DNA of 64,000 nt from Aporrectodea caliginosa (GCA_020284085.1 JACEVL010006447.1:37501-101500), one strand, 5' to 3'; shown: positions 1 through 13,513, counted from the stretch's first letter. Notes: generated by a model not told the origin, from the sequence alone. Made by a program: numbers and translations.

Positions 1-840
1 CCTGTTCATTCATTAAAAAAATTGTAAGTAAACAATGCTCACATAACTGGAAACGTCACTAAATTACGAGCTCTAGCACACACGGAAATGTTGCTCTACA
101 AACTGAGTCACATCTGAGTTAACAGTAGACAGCACATGCGATGGAGTGGAATTTCTTTGGCAGATGTAGGCTATAATAATTAGGGTTGATGTAGTTCGAC
201 GATTCCCCAGTCGACTGTCTTTCTGACCCCGGATTTTCTTACGATATAACTTAGAGGCCCACAGCTACCATCGACTGATGCTTTCATTACACACGAAACA
301 GTGGCGTCGGGAAATTGCCCTGATTGGTTTGGGACTTGTTTCTACGCCTGTTTCTTGATTTTCTATGAGCCCCTCTTCCCTCATTCTTTCAAACCTGCGG
401 AAAAGTCATATAATATGTATGAATGTATATAAGAAGGTTATTCTGATTATAGCCCCCCTGAGGAGCCCCACAGATGCACTGCCGCCTGGAGCAATAGCGG
501 ACATAAACTGTGTCGCATAGGTCAATTACAGCAGTTCAATACTAAACACGCATTGTGACTTTGAATTCGGCGAATTTCATCCAACATTTGGTCACTAAAA
601 TCTTTATTAGCTAATATGTTTTGTTTGCAGATATTTATTTGTATTTATTTGTATAAATTCATTAAATGCTGCCTAAGCATACATTTAACGATGACCCTTA
701 CTGTCTCACAGATAACTCTTTCTTGCGATTTCTGCTGCTGTGACGCTTAATAAATTTGACCCATACATCGCAGTACATTACAGATCTCCTGTAGCAGATG
801 GACTGTCACATCATAGGAGATCACACACATTGAATAGATT
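1..840. other. no gene recognised
   Basis: AT-rich sequence of low coding potential. All open frames are short and unsupported by any recognisable domain. No repeat with clear boundaries was seen before the element that starts at 849. Confidence 0.6.
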
Positions 841-848
841 ATCGTGAC

Positions 849-2151
849 CAGTGGCGTCGCCAGAGCTTGAAGGTTGGGGGGGGCAAGGCATAGGAGGACA
901 GAGAAATTTTTTTGAATTTCCATACTGTAATGGTAGCATTTTAAGCTGTCATAGGAACTAAATTGTTCTATTATCTCAGCGCTGATAGGAGCCAACTGTG
1001 ACTCGTAGCTAAATGTTAAATGTTCGCGTTTTCATATAGTGACCGTATGCGGCCTCGACCCTGCTCATTTTTCAATGAATTGATTGGGTTACATCCTTCA
1101 TCACTGCTCGCTCGTTCGAATGGACGCCACACCATTTAAGGTCTGCAAGGTCCGTGCTACCCCGAGGTTTAAGATGTAGTTTGAACCGTAATTGAGTTTG
1201 ACTACAGATAATATTAGCAAACCCGACATTTATTGAAATTAATATAAAAACTAGAAATACGTTCAATTTCCAAGAACGCCATAAAGCCTTAGGGTAAACA
1301 GATTGCTGACCAGACACAATTAGCAGACATATTTTACAAATGGTATACAGACCAAGCAAGAAGGATTCAACTACCGAATCGAGAAGCCAAGTAGTGCTGA
1401 TGCAGTTTTACTGGTGAACAATCGGCAATAGCAACAGAACGCCGACTGCTTTAAACGACTGTACTCGGGGTTAAAGTGGGTGGGAATTGGAACGACCTCC
1501 CACTGCTCTCAAGAATTGGCGGGCGAGGGAGTATTAATTCATAGATATTTTTATTCCCTTGTCTTAAAACCAAGATAGTGTGAATCAGTTTGCTATGTTT
1601 TGTCTCTGTATATATGTATCTATTTCACAACAAGTATTATACCCACACACACGCCACATACATATACATATATATATATATACACACACGCGCGCACATG
1701 CACACTGATGCTTGCTTTTCCGTGCTCCCGTTGAGCGAGAATGCATCATCTGACTGCATCTCTGCAGACGTCGCTCAAAGAGGCAGGCATACTAATAATT
1801 TACACATGTTGTCTTGGACAGCCTCTTGGAATGCGGCTGTGTGACTGGTGTAAATAAGTCACCCCATCATGACTCATGACTGCGAATAGGAGAGATAAAC
1901 AACATTGGACTTTTCCCTATTCTTCTGTATATTTTCTGTAAAGCACAATCCGTCACCTGTTGATTAGTCTTTGAAAAGAAAACAAACTGTTGAAGAGGAG
2001 AAAGAGGACCTTCAATGTAAATGTCAAACCACGCACCACATAGGGTACCCCCCCCTAAAAACTCACCATTTTTGCACGAATCCCAGGACCCAGCCTGACC
2101 AGGGTTGGGGGGCCAGCTGCCCCCTTGCCCCTCCCCGTGGCGACGCTAATG
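849..2151. mobile_element. hAT-like DNA transposon remnant with 8-bp TSD
   Basis: The left end reads CAGTGGCGTCGCCA and the reverse complement of the right end reads CATTAGCGTCGCCA. Both are followed inward by a G-rich stretch containing GGGGCAAGG. The 8-bp word ATCGTGAC lies immediately outside both ends (841-848 and 2152-2159) and is an exact target site duplication. An 8-bp duplication and a terminus fitting YARNG (left end CAGTG) are characteristic of the hAT superfamily, so that is the best guess. The 1.3-kb interior shows no recognisable transposase, so this is probably a non-autonomous or heavily decayed copy. An internal dinucleotide repeat lies near 1640-1706. Confidence 0.7.
1640..1706. 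repeat. compound (CA)n/(TA)n microsatellite
   Basis: Alternating CA and TA dinucleotides inside the hAT-like element. Small open frames crossing it are by-products of the repeat. Confidence 0.8.
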
Positions 2152-2340
2152 ATCGTGACTCCAGTGTACAGCAGTATTCCATGGATAACCACCTATTCAA
2201 GTAGTAGGCCTACGCTTAGTATTTGCTGAACATCACTTGGTCACAGTGTGGTGACAGCCTGTAGCACACAGCGCCAAGCCTCAACTTGCAGGTATGAATT
2301 AATATAGCTCCATATAAAGCCGCGTGTTAGATATAACATG

Positions 2341-2484
2341 AGATAGGCTTGGACAACTCCTATATATTCTATGGCTACAATTTCTGTAGACAGAGCATGA
2401 CTTGGACTTGGACAACTCCTATAGACATAATATGACTTGGACTTGGACAACTCCTATAGACATAATATGACTTGGACTGTGAGG
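2341..2484. repeat. 35-bp tandem repeat
   Basis: Two identical 35-bp units (2401-2435 and 2436-2470) contain the core TTGGACAACTCCTATAGAC. A third partial unit follows, and a diverged unit precedes them near 2347. The absence of differences between the two complete units suggests recent duplication. Confidence 0.85.
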
Positions 2485-4980
2485 AATCCTGCACTGTAGC
2501 ATAACAAGACTTGGACAAACATGAGAGGAGCAATGGACTCGACAAATGACCGTAAAATGGAGATTGTTTATTCGTACATATAGGCCTATCCTTGCCAATT
2601 GGTCCGCTTTGACACCGTCTAGCGAATATTATGTGACATGCTACAGCATGGCACTGGAACTGACCAAGCAGTCTGCATGGTTCTTGTGGATTTACTATAA
2701 TGAAGTCTGTTTAAATCATGCCTGCCTCATTCTAGTGGCTATGAGCAGTGATTAAGATTTTCATTTGACTTTCCCGATAATGTTCGTGCTGCATCATGTT
2801 ATGTAACAACGTGTGTACTTTTATTGTTATCCTGTTTTCAAATTCATGCACAGCGTTTTATGCATGGAATCTCCAAACCGATCCAGTACGACTGGCCTCC
2901 TATGTTGTCGGTTCGGATCCTCTCGATTTATGGTAGACTTAGACTACGTGTCTATGCTGCGCTTCGTTGCTCTTTCTGTTGGCCCTTGTGGCATCGTAAT
3001 TATGAAGTCGGCCGAGGTTGGTTCTGATGTTTTAGGCGATCGCTTCTGTTGACAGAACGCTTACGTATTCCGTAATTGTGCTCTCCATCGTCTCTAGACA
3101 TGCGCGTCTTAGACGGCGGATGCACTGCCTGCCTTCACTGGTACTCTGGTCCAAAACCCTCCTCGTTTAATAGAATAATTTTATCTTGAATGCTTCTCGG
3201 TGCAAACGTGACAGTACTACAAATTCTGTAACTTGAATTTCAAAGCCGACGTTTAAGAAAATATGTTGTCGATGTCTCCGTAGAAGGACAAAGAAAACAG
3301 CAGAAACTGTAAAAAAAGACAAGAGAAAAGAAAACGAAAAATAAGAAAAAGCGTCCGGGCGCTTTTCGGAAATTCGCCTTTTTATGGCGTTTTGATATTT
3401 TGTTTGTTCTGTGTTTGGTATTAAATTGTTTTATGTTTCGTTCGTGAGACCATTTCCAGAAGAGGGATCAAGTAGTCTTTATAGTGATAGAGAGAGGCTT
3501 GGACCTTGAATTAGAAGATTGCAGTGTCTACTTTAGTCAATCAGGGATCATATAGGCTATGATGCAAAAGCTTAAATCAAATGAACAAATTGTTAAGTGC
3601 ATTGTTCCTCCCAGAAAATCTAATGTCATCGTCACTAATGACCACTGAGTAACTTTAGATTCTAATTAGAAGATTAACTGATGAAGGAAATGACACCTAA
3701 TGATGACAGACAGGACAATTCAACAATCGTACGCAGCTCGCGAACCATTCAGACTATTTGCAGCCATCTTTGGGCTGAGAACGTCTTCAGAGTTCGTTAA
3801 TGGCTCGCCCGGCTTTCTTTCTTGTCAACTGAGGGTCGGGTCGGACTCTTACAGTTTCCGGACGTCGGTCATTTGCCAAACCACATAGACCGCATTAAAC
3901 GCGGATTCAGTGACTGCGCTGTCCATAGAAAGTTTTCGGATTCGACAATGGTCGGCGCCAAGCAATAGAAAGGGGAAAAGGATCATTTGCAGCGGCACAT
4001 TGTCCTCTTTGTTATGGTCGGCCACAAAACCGGAAACAGAAGGGACCAGGCGTTCGTCCTAATTATTTCCCGCGGTTTCTGTTTGACCGGAAATCGAAGA
4101 GATACGTGTTGGTTGACTGCACAACCTCCTTCGGATGTTGATGTAGGCCAATGTTTCCCGAGAGGTCCGATATATCACTTAGATCGCGACGGCGGCGTCA
4201 GGTTGTAACTTTGAAGTCAGTGTTGATTAACTGATGTGTGTGCACCAGTCACTAGAAGGTCCTGTTTTTCTGGCTGTTTTCGGCGCGTAATTCCCTTAAT
4301 ACAACTTCTAATTGAGGCCCATATATAATTGTCTCTTTAACAGTTCTACTACAAGACTGACAAATCTGTATTAACAGAAATATATCCAAAGAAAAAGGTG
4401 GCAAACATTCAATGTCTTGTAATTTGAACACTGCAGCAGGATATAAGAAGCAGTTTGATTTTTATTTAAAATTCAAACATTTGAAACCTAAGCACTGAGT
4501 TTATTGAAACATATCGACAGATTGGTTTAACCAAAACAAGCCATACATCAATGTGGCATTCTGGCAATCAGAAAATGTGGCCTAAAGTTCCAGATAATTT
4601 ATGCCTCTGTGTGTTTCAGCCAAGCTAATTCGCATGCGCCGTTCATGGGCTCAGAGTCATTAAGCGTCAAACAGCATCGACGCAACATTTGCACAGGAGC
4701 TATAATATATTATACCCAAGCTAGCAGGCCTAGATACACGTTTACGTCTACAGAACATGCGTCAACAATGACTCAACATCCTACCTGGAATACTACATAT
4801 AATATGTATATGCGTTATATAGGCCTAGAATGTATATATACGATAGAGATACATAACGAATTGATATATTGTATTAGAAGAATACATTATTTGGACAAGA
4901 AAAGAGTCGTGGGGTGCCTGCGGCCACACATACATGTACATGCATAAGTAAAAAGTAAATAAATTTATGTGCGCGTGTGC
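2485..4980. other. no gene recognised
   Basis: Unique-looking sequence. Several open frames of 60-110 codons exist on both strands, but none shows a domain, a codon bias like that of the two intact genes, or a signal peptide. Confidence 0.5.
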
Positions 4981-4988
4981 GTGGATGT

Positions 4989-5008
4989 ATGTGTGTGTGT
5001 GTGTGTGT
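4989..5008. repeat. (GT)n microsatellite
   Basis: About ten uninterrupted GT units. Confidence 0.9.
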
Positions 5009-5439
5009 AATAGCTTTCATCCGAGCGCAACACTGAATATTGGTGTTTGGGGCCCTAGGAAGGATATTGTGCGGCTGTTGCTTAACTGCAAGTTAAGCAA
5101 GAGATCTTGCTTTGAAGAAACTATTGACACAGTATGGGGTTCGAATCACATCAGACTTGCTAATTTGAAATATTGCCTGATTTAAATCTACATACTGCTG
5201 CAAAACCAATCTATTTTCTCTGCTCTAGTTTAACTAGCAACCATAACTAGAACACGTGTCACTGCAGAGCCGAATTTTCAGGTAAAGACTAACTTAAATT
5301 GCAACATTTGGGTATAGTTCTTATTTTCCAGAGGACATTGTTAGAAAATGGAGCAGTTTGTATAGAATTCCAAGCAGGATCTATTTATTGAGATTTCTCT
5401 TCATCGTCATTCAGAGGTTTTCAAAGCCGACATGCACAG

Positions 5440-5696
5440 TCATAATCAGATGCATACATACGTGTACATACTTAACATATGCACACATACGTAGCATATT
5501 TTTGTAATATGAATATGTGTATATACATGCATAGCATGCACACGTAACATAATACATATACAAATACATGCATACGTATACATATATTCGTAGACTATAC
5601 ATGCTTACTCAGCAAAAATTCGTAATATACATGTATACGAATGGACGCATACGAATACATACATACATACATACATACATACATACATACATACAT
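5440..5696. repeat. (CATA)n microsatellite with degenerate flank
   Basis: An uninterrupted tract runs from about 5656 to 5696. Upstream it decays into scattered CATA/CATG words, consistent with an ageing microsatellite. Confidence 0.85.
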
Positions 5697-5889
5697 GCAG
5701 TGATTCATGCATATATAAATACATGTGAGTTTTGGGCTTTTTCTGATCCAGCGACAGTAACATTTCACATTAACTGTCTATTGTAAAATGTGAGCGTTTC
5801 TCTTGCATTGATAAAAGGCTGCTTAGTTACTTATATGTATGCTATGCGAGTATGTGGGTTTCACTGTATTCCCTGGGAGCATTGACTTT

Positions 5890-5910
5890 TGTCTTATCTA
5901 ATCTAATCCG
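5890..5910. repeat. (TAATC)n short tail
   Basis: Short TCTAATCTAATC tract resembling the pentanucleotide tails of CR1/L2-type LINEs. A longer copy lies at 9829-9850 and a weaker one near 13735. No reading frame is preserved upstream, so origin from a LINE is only an inference. Confidence 0.35.
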
Positions 5911-6693
5911 GAAACTTAAGTAGAACCAATACATGCAGTATACATGAATGAGTCGTCTCTTGATAGTCGCTTCTAAGGAAACTCGCATTTCGAAATCACA
6001 ATCTATATATAGGACGGAGGTATGGAGTCAAGACCCAATAGGTTCCTGAGACAGGAAGACGACGTGATGCGGGGAATAATAAAAGTTTGAGAATAGTACG
6101 ATAACTATGGTGAGTTTCATATATCAACCATCAAGTCATGCAGTGAAATCTCCAACATTGACCTCTTCTGGTATATTATTCTGTCATGGTTTCCTGCGCT
6201 GATGGTTCACACAAGCGTCATATAAATGAGTTTGTGTTTGTATCCAGATCCTCCATCAAGTTACAACGACGGCTATTCGTCTTATTACGAGACATCGACG
6301 AGAATAGCGTGAGACTCATTAAGTTGCTTGTTCGGGGAAGCTAACTCTTAGAAAAAGGGACCACTCGATCCAAATATCAAAGTAAAATTTAATAGATGGA
6401 ATGAAATTCAGCAACAGGGGAAATGAAAATATAGACCTAGCCTACTAATAATAAAATAGAAACGAAACTCACGATGAACATACAGAAAGCAATAAGGTAT
6501 CATACTGAAATCCAATGTAAATATTAACCAGGCACGCAGCGATTCAAATCACCCCCGCTCATACCAATGGAAAGCCACCCACGTCAAATACCAAACCCTC
6601 TATGCAGCAGCAGGGAGACAACTTCTCAAGCATCGTTATAATTATATCTTATAGCCATGTTAGCGATACTGCTTCTATTCCACGCGCGATACA

Positions 6694-6861
6694 CATGGGG
6701 TATTTATGGGTGGTTTAACGGGTTCAAACCCCCAAATAAGTTTCAGATTTTTTAGATGCTTTTACATGCAAAATACAAAAACCTGGACTCTTGCGACGAT
6801 TTTCAATGGAACCCCCGAAATCTTAAAACCCCCTCCGAATTTTGTTCTAGCTACGCCCATG
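6694..6861. mobile_element. short TIR element, copy A
   Basis: Starts with CATGGGGTATTTA and ends with GCTACGCCCATG, near-inverted repeats of each other. It shares most of its length with copies at 13345-13513 and 59214-59395, including the internal words GCTTTTACATGC and CCCCCGAAATCTTAAAACC. The flanking 8-mers GCGATACA (6686-6693) and GCGATACT (6862-6869) differ at one base, consistent with an aged 8-bp target duplication. It is too short to encode a transposase, so it is a non-autonomous (MITE-like) element. Confidence 0.8.
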
Positions 6862-7195
6862 GCGATACTAGTATATTCCTGTCTAGTTGACCCTTAGCTC
6901 CATTTAAACTTAATGAAGAAAGAGAACGGCCATCACGCTGAGTCCTCAATTTCAAATCCCTTGAATCAACCAGGAATCCTTTCCATTCCACATCCAAGCG
7001 GATATTACGTCACTCGTAAAAGTTTAATTTCGGCCAATCATCGATAACGTAATGCTGTACGAATGTGTGACTAATTCTCAAAGACGTTTTTTCGGCCGAT
7101 GACTCCTGATGGTCAGTCAGTGCAAGGATGTTGATTTGATACGTGATTAAAAATCTTTAATTAAGCTTGGTTAAACCGAGATATGACCGGCAATA

Positions 7196-7330
7196 GTGCT
7201 GCCGGTCCTTAGACACGTAGTCGATGCATCGCTGCTTAATTCTCTAGTCAGGCATGCGTCAAATTACGGGCTATTGCCTTCGCAATCGTGTACAATTCAT
7301 TGCCAACAGACGTCTTTCAGCTGCGTCCAA
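7196..7330 (+). pseudogene. possible LINE reverse transcriptase fragment
   Basis: The frame reads PVLRHVVDASLLNSLVRHA and then GLLPSQS. This resembles the segment at the start of L2/CR1-type reverse transcriptases (P.L.KVVE...L...L....LLP..QS). The better-preserved LINE near 26.05 kb has the corresponding words ERIVANQL and GLLPPLQS. Nothing recognisable continues downstream. The match is short and could be chance. Confidence 0.35.
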
Positions 7331-7487
7331 TCCGCAATCGTTCAAATCTCAAGGCACGTTCGCTACCGATTAGGAAACCAAATCACACACTCGTCCTAAC
7401 TGCTTCTAGGAAAACATAACTACCCATTCACATGTCAACGCGAGAGCAGAGCTAGCGATAGGTGACGATTCATTATCCCAACTGTTC

Positions 7488-7513
7488 TTCCACAACTGAC
7501 GTCGGTTGTGGAA
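7488..7513. promoter_or_regulatory. short palindrome with CRE-like core
   Basis: Nine-base arms TTCCACAAC and GTTGTGGAA flank TGACGTCG, which contains the CREB/ATF-type word TGACGTC. No gene is recognised nearby, so a regulatory role is speculative. Confidence 0.25.
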
Positions 7514-8087
7514 AAAACTCTTCGTGTAGTTTCTAGCGGAATACCACAGCCAAAGAGAAAGATAGATGGCAAAGATGACACACGAATGCCGCGCAGAATC
7601 GAAAAATTCCGTCTGCCTTCATTACGGATTCACTGAGCAAACAGTTCTCGTTTATGTATTATACTCTCCGAATGCATTGCAATTATCCGAGATGTTGCCA
7701 CATGCCATTGAAGATACAACGAATGATGTTTGTACTGATAACAGTAAAACATGTGTATCCACAAAAGCACTTAATTTAAAAGAACCAAAGAATATAATCT
7801 AACTATTTCTCGAAGTGGTAAACACACACACGTTGACACGTATACACATACAGAGGATAGACTACACATGGCTTTATTATCATTACTACATGATTATTAT
7901 TGCACACTTACGAAACATTACTAAATAAAAGTTTGTATTCATACTGAACAGAGTGCATACTATTATACAGCAAGCATTTTGAATTGTCCTACAGTGCACT
8001 TGTCAAAAGGTGCTATAGGAATCAGTCAGTCATGCGTGCAGCATTTCGCGTTAATTTGAGTGTCTTCATATAGGCCTAAACTTAATG

Positions 8088-8331
8088 CATCCATCCATCC
8101 ATCCATCCATCCATCCATACATACACACATCCATACATACATACATACATACATACATACATACATACATACATACATACATACATACATACATACATAC
8201 ATACATACATACATACATACATACATACATACATACATACATACATACATACATACATACATACATACATACATACATACATACATACATACATACACAC
8301 ATACATACATACATACACACATACATACATG
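8088..8331. repeat. (CATC)n-(CATA)n microsatellite, about 240 bp
   Basis: A block of CATC units is followed by about 200 bp of CATA units with a few CACA interruptions. Because 4 and 3 are coprime and the unit has no stop codon in several frames, it produces long artefactual open frames on both strands. Confidence 0.97.
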
Positions 8332-8639
8332 CGTACGTACATAAGTACGTATGTACAATTGTACATGGATGCATACTTTTACACATACACAAGATTATAC
8401 GTACATACATACACATTCAGGACCGACTGCCATGTTCTCAAGTTACTGCTGCTAGAAGTCTGTTATGCTCTTCATTGGCCGATTGTTAACGCGTTGATCT
8501 TTTACCATTGTATCCGTCGTTTGAATGTCAGTAGACCACGTCTGCTCTGTTTTGAACTTTTGATCCTTTTATCCAGCCAGATGTTGAATTGCTTTTACAT
8601 GTTTGGTCTGACAAATACACAACCTATAGAGTGCTGAGA

Positions 8640-9828
8640 TCTAGCAAAGCTCAGTATTGAATTACAGAACGCTATTCCTTTGAGACTGAAATGCAGCGTA
8701 TACTAACCCTGAATAGAATGCAGGCATTACTCGAATGACGTTCAGACAAACGGAAAGCTTCAGTGGAACATTCCAAAGATTTGACTTGCCCTCAGAATAT
8801 TAAAGGTGGACTCTCGCTGACAGACTGGGCGGCTATCGGATTACTTTGTTTATTTTGAAAAATTGGTGAATTTCCATCTGAAAGAAGTCGATACACGAGG
8901 CGACTATGTTTAGAAATATTGTTGACAATGTTTGCAATTCATTGCAGCGTCGTTATGAATTGTTAAAGAGACTAATACAAAGATTTCTGAACAAAGACGC
9001 AATTCTACTGTTTGATCTATGATTCCGACAAGAGCTTGTTTTTGCAATTTATGGTTTTAACGTAGTAGCGCAGCTATTTGAATTCATGCACCCATTGATA
9101 CGTATATAAATAAATTACATGAAACTGCTCCAAAAGAAACTGATTAACCCCTGTGAGTCTAGGTAGTCTGACGTTGGTCTGAGCACCTGAAGAGAATATA
9201 AAGCTTATGATAGCGATTATCATGATATAATCTGTACAGTTTGCCAAAACAAACAGTCTGACTTCAAATAAAACCCACCCACAGCTTTGGATGGAAACTG
9301 ACTACTACCCACATTCAGATAAATTACCATTAATATATGATGTATGAGCGAAGATAATTGGTAATCTGATTCAGAGAAAATTCAATCGATTGATAGCTTG
9401 AAGTAAGCGAATTGTCCATTGGAGTGCATCTGTTCGCAGAAGACGACTGAGGAGGCGGAGAAATGTTGACGAAGAACTCGTAGACTCAGGGGCATCGTAA
9501 AACCAGGTTATGGAGAACTGAGAGCGTAGTAGGCAATGATTTCGTACAAGGTCACCCGTGCACGTACCATGTGGGCTTTTCAAAGGCTGGGTCGCCACAA
9601 CCAAGCATTGATTGAATGATATGCCGTGATCTTTGGCTTAGATTCACAATTGGGCACTGGATATATAGAACAGTAGACACTTCTGGGAATCACAGTTAAC
9701 AGATGCCGCTGACCTGAATGGTAAACAACGATGAAGTACGCTTTTTTAGTTTTGAGGCTAGTGTAACATTTTTGACATTAGTATGTATCATACCCTACAA
9801 ACTGCTGTGGGCTCCATATCTCTTTAGT
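8640..9828. other. no gene recognised
   Basis: No domain-bearing frame and no bounded repeat seen. Confidence 0.5.
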
Positions 9829-9850
9829 CTAATCTAATCTAATCTAATCG
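9829..9850. repeat. (TAATC)n tail
   Basis: Four consecutive TAATC units after GTC. Similar to the tract near 5895. Possibly the 3' tail of an otherwise eroded LINE. Confidence 0.45.
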
Positions 9851-12590
9851 GTGGACACTTTTATACATAATGTACCGGAAACGAGTTGATGATCGCCTCA
9901 AACGCAATAGTAGTTAGAAATCGTAATTTGCTAAAGTAGTACAAGTCAAAATCCAGTGGGTCAGAGTTATTGATTTTCTGCTTAATCTGCATTCAGTGAC
10001 GGGAGTGCAGTAAGGAAGTATAACGATCATAATGATTTAATGGTCTTTTGTTATGGTTCAGGGCAGCGATATATGAAACATATAAATTATTTGTTTTTAC
10101 AAATCTCTCTAGGTGATGTCATTCCAAAATGAATCGCAACAGTGAAGTGACATTTGCTAATGAAAGTAATAAACTGTGAGCCTTATGAGACCTGATTAGT
10201 GTAGCGCAGTGTAGAAGGGTGTAATATAAATTCCCACAATTTGTCAATGTCAAATATGAGCTAGTCAGGCAGACCAGTTTATTGACAGGAAATTGAAATT
10301 GAATTCTTTATTACGCACGTGGGCATAAGGAACGCATACCGTCATGCGCCCAAGCCGCGAACACGTTCCTAGGAACGGTCAATGAAATGAAATTCTCATC
10401 ATAGTTGTGGAGAACGGTAGACTGACATAATCCCCCGGACATAATCCCCCGGACAAAATATCCCCAGGCTAACACATAATCCCCCTTTACAGCCAAATTG
10501 AAGCATCAATTAATGAATATCGAAGCATAATTATAGGCTACAGTTTTAGCACAAGGTAAGGTAATCCCTCGATCATTTGTTGTTAGAACAGCTTACCTAC
10601 TAAAAATAATCCTCCAATGTCTGGTTCTCATAGGCCTACTTAATACCACACACAACATTAATATAACAACTCAAATGCCTAGTCGTCCACAATTATTTGT
10701 CTAGAAACGAATGTTGTTCCCAAGTCCGCGCAGCGTGTCCTCATTGGATTTGCTTTCATCTCGGCGAGCAAATGAATAAGAAAATATGAAGTCGACCGAA
10801 TCAATCGTCAAAAGAACATAATAGTATTGCATGTGATTGAAGTTCAATCTACCAAGTCCACAGATGAAACGTTTTCAAAGATTTCCCATCTATTCAAACG
10901 TAATAACTTACAATTATACACGAAATTCAAGCATACGTTCCGTTCTTCCTTCTGCTTAGCCGTGTTGACTAATTTTAATTAATTAACAGCGGAAGAGTCA
11001 AATATTCACGTAAAACATAATGGGTGTTAGAAAACATATTGCAATAACACTAGCTAAATTACATTTATAAGTAGTGTCTCATCGTGCACAGAAGTAGACG
11101 ATACACAAACGGGAATGGAAGGTGTGCTGCGGAAACAAAGCCAACAGGTAGAATGCAAAAATCTCATAAAGCTGGAGAAAGTTAATTAAGGATAGCTGAA
11201 ACAAACAGATGAAATGATTCTTACACGATATTTAGTGGACTACCAAGCAAGATGCGTCTCAACTTAGATCGAGGCTTCAACTTCATAAAAATCTCAGAGG
11301 ATAAACTTTATAACTGGGTTAAATTCAATAGATAGCGTTATGAGCTGCTTTTTTCTTCAGCACTATAGCAATGGTACAATGCACAAACAGTAAGACAGAC
11401 AGGATATAGAAGTCTTTAGAAGAGGACAAAAGAGAGACCGATTTACCGGAGAGATGGACGAGAAATAGCAGAGTTTTGAACTCACGGGCTACATGTGCAT
11501 GCTAACTACAATGCATTAAGACTGTAGAACTCGAAGACGCCACACAGATATACAAAGTTTTCGCATTACCAATCAGCAGCTTGGCCTCTGTAATGGAAAG
11601 GACCACAATGAAACAGCCCAAGCAAATCGATATAAACGATTAGATAAGAAATCGATACGAACTCCGTCTTTGCTGATCTTAATTGCTGTAACGTTCTGCA
11701 AGAGACAAAGCAAACGACTTATTTGACACTAATTGCACGAAAGACAATTTTTCACTGGTTAAAACTGCGCAACAAAACAACAACAACAGAAGAATAGTCA
11801 GCTTAATAGGAATTTATACGAGATCCGATCGTCTTTATGGAGCCTTTAATCCTCGTTTGTGTGACACGAGTTCTTGGTTGCAATGACCAGTAATCCACCA
11901 ATTATAGACAAAGGAGACATAGCCAGATCTTCTCTAATGAAGGCGGCCATCATTCCGTAGACTGTTTAATCTTAAGTCGGAAATCACATCAATCGATCCG
12001 GGATGAAGAATTTGAATGATGGAACAAATTAAAGACGTTGTATCGTCTTAATCTGTTCGTGATTGTCGGCAGATCCACAGTAATTATGAACGTTACTTAA
12101 CTTACTTGTATCACATAATAAGCCGTAAATGATAGATATGACCGTATCTTCATTACTTCTACCGCTACTGCAGTCAACGCTAAGCCTTGATCACTGGGCC
12201 AATGTAATATATTGCTACATAATATATCGCAATGCTGTGCGAAATAATGAAATATCGTTTGAAATTACACGATAACAGAAATCCTATCCACCTACGGCTG
12301 GAGTGGTCAGCGAAATCTGTAAGCAAACGAAGCCGGATATATTCCTTCGCTTGATCGATCAGGCGTCTTAGGCATTCCATAGGTTATCTGAAAAGGTACT
12401 TATTCATCACATTTAAAAGGTTGATTTGGAATTTGTATCTAAAGGACAAATGGATTTTGTTATCTGGGTTGTTGCGTCAGTGGGGCAAAGATTAAGAGTC
12501 CTTCAGGTTAAAAGCATTTTATTCTTATGGTACTTAAATTTTACTAATATCTCTCTAATAGTTTTAATGTTTAAATCAAGATGCTCTGCA
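9851..12590. other. no gene recognised
   Basis: About 2.7 kb without a supported gene. A small direct repeat (ATAATCCCCCGGAC, twice) lies at about 10428-10455. The rest looks unique and AT-rich. Confidence 0.5.
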
Positions 12591-12625
12591 TTGTCACTGC
12601 CCTGCCAGCCAGCCAGCCTGCCCAC

Positions 12626-12670
12626 ATGGGACCCACATGGGACCCATAGAGGGGCCATGTGGGACCCATC
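12626..12670. repeat. CATGGGACCC short repeats
   Basis: Two direct CACATGGGACC units followed by an inverted version (GGCCATGTGGGACCC). A small palindromic cluster. Confidence 0.6.
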
Positions 12671-12999
12671 TAATGCCCATCAGATGCTGGCAAGGTTAAT
12701 TGAAGGCAACGACTCAAACTATTCAGACTACAATGTTATCGAATTATCAACCTACATAGTTTCACCGGATATTGATTCAGCATTCACGTGTAATAACCCA
12801 CCAGGTGTTTCATTGTTTTGAAGTTGTATACGAGAAACAAATTGTAAGAACAACAGTGGAAAACAAATAATCTGGCTGACTTTTGAAAGATATTTCAGAG
12901 ATGAATGAATAGCTGGTTTGCATGATTTAATTGCCAGCTGTTGAATCGATTTTATTGCTGGTTAGATATTGTATGCATTGAAATCGGATGATAATGATG

Positions 13000-13074
13000 A
13001 AGAAGAAGAAGAAGAAAAAGAAGAAGAAGAAAAAGAAGAAGATGAAGATGATGATGATGATGATGATGATGATA
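13000..13074. repeat. (GAA)n-(GAT)n microsatellite
   Basis: GAAGAAGAA units pass into GATGATGAT units. The serine-rich frame on the opposite strand is a by-product. Confidence 0.9.
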
Positions 13075-13344
13075 GCATGACAACTTGGTTATTGTAAGCT
13101 GTACTGGTATGCGTAAGCACATCGACAATCGAAATCTTTAAGGTGCATGCCAGGCATTCTACCATGGCTATTAAATCGGATATAGAACCGGTTTACGAAC
13201 CTGATCGGCATCAATATGACAGGTTACTTGATTGTATTCAGGTCTGGTCTGAGATCAGACACCGAGAGGCAGTTATTACTCTATTCAACCTGGAAGGTTA
13301 GAATTAGCATACGTCATCCTAACAGTCCTAACTGAAAGTAGATT

Positions 13345-13513
13345 CTGGTATTTAGGGGGGTTTGGGGTTCCCCAAAATCAGTTTCTGGAAAAATTGTTAA
13401 AGGCTTTTACATGCGAAATACAAAAAATCTTAACTTTTGTGACAATCTTCAATGGAACTCTTCCTTCCGAAATCTCTCAATCCATCCGAAATTTTTTCCT
13501 GGCTAGGCCCATG
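13345..13513. mobile_element. short TIR element, copy B
   Basis: Homologous along its length to the copies at 6694-6861 and 59214-59395. It shares GGCTTTTACATGCGAAATAC and TTTTGTGACAATCTTCAATGG. The right end reads GGCTAGGCCCATG. The left terminus is mutated and no target duplication is visible, so this is the oldest-looking copy. Confidence 0.75.

Noticed and set aside
8026..8489. Several long overlapping frames on both strands (His/Thr/Ile-rich and Tyr/Val/Cys/Met-rich)
   Set aside because: All are translations of the (CATC)n/(CATA)n microsatellite. The same applies to 61408-61753 and 53227-53860.
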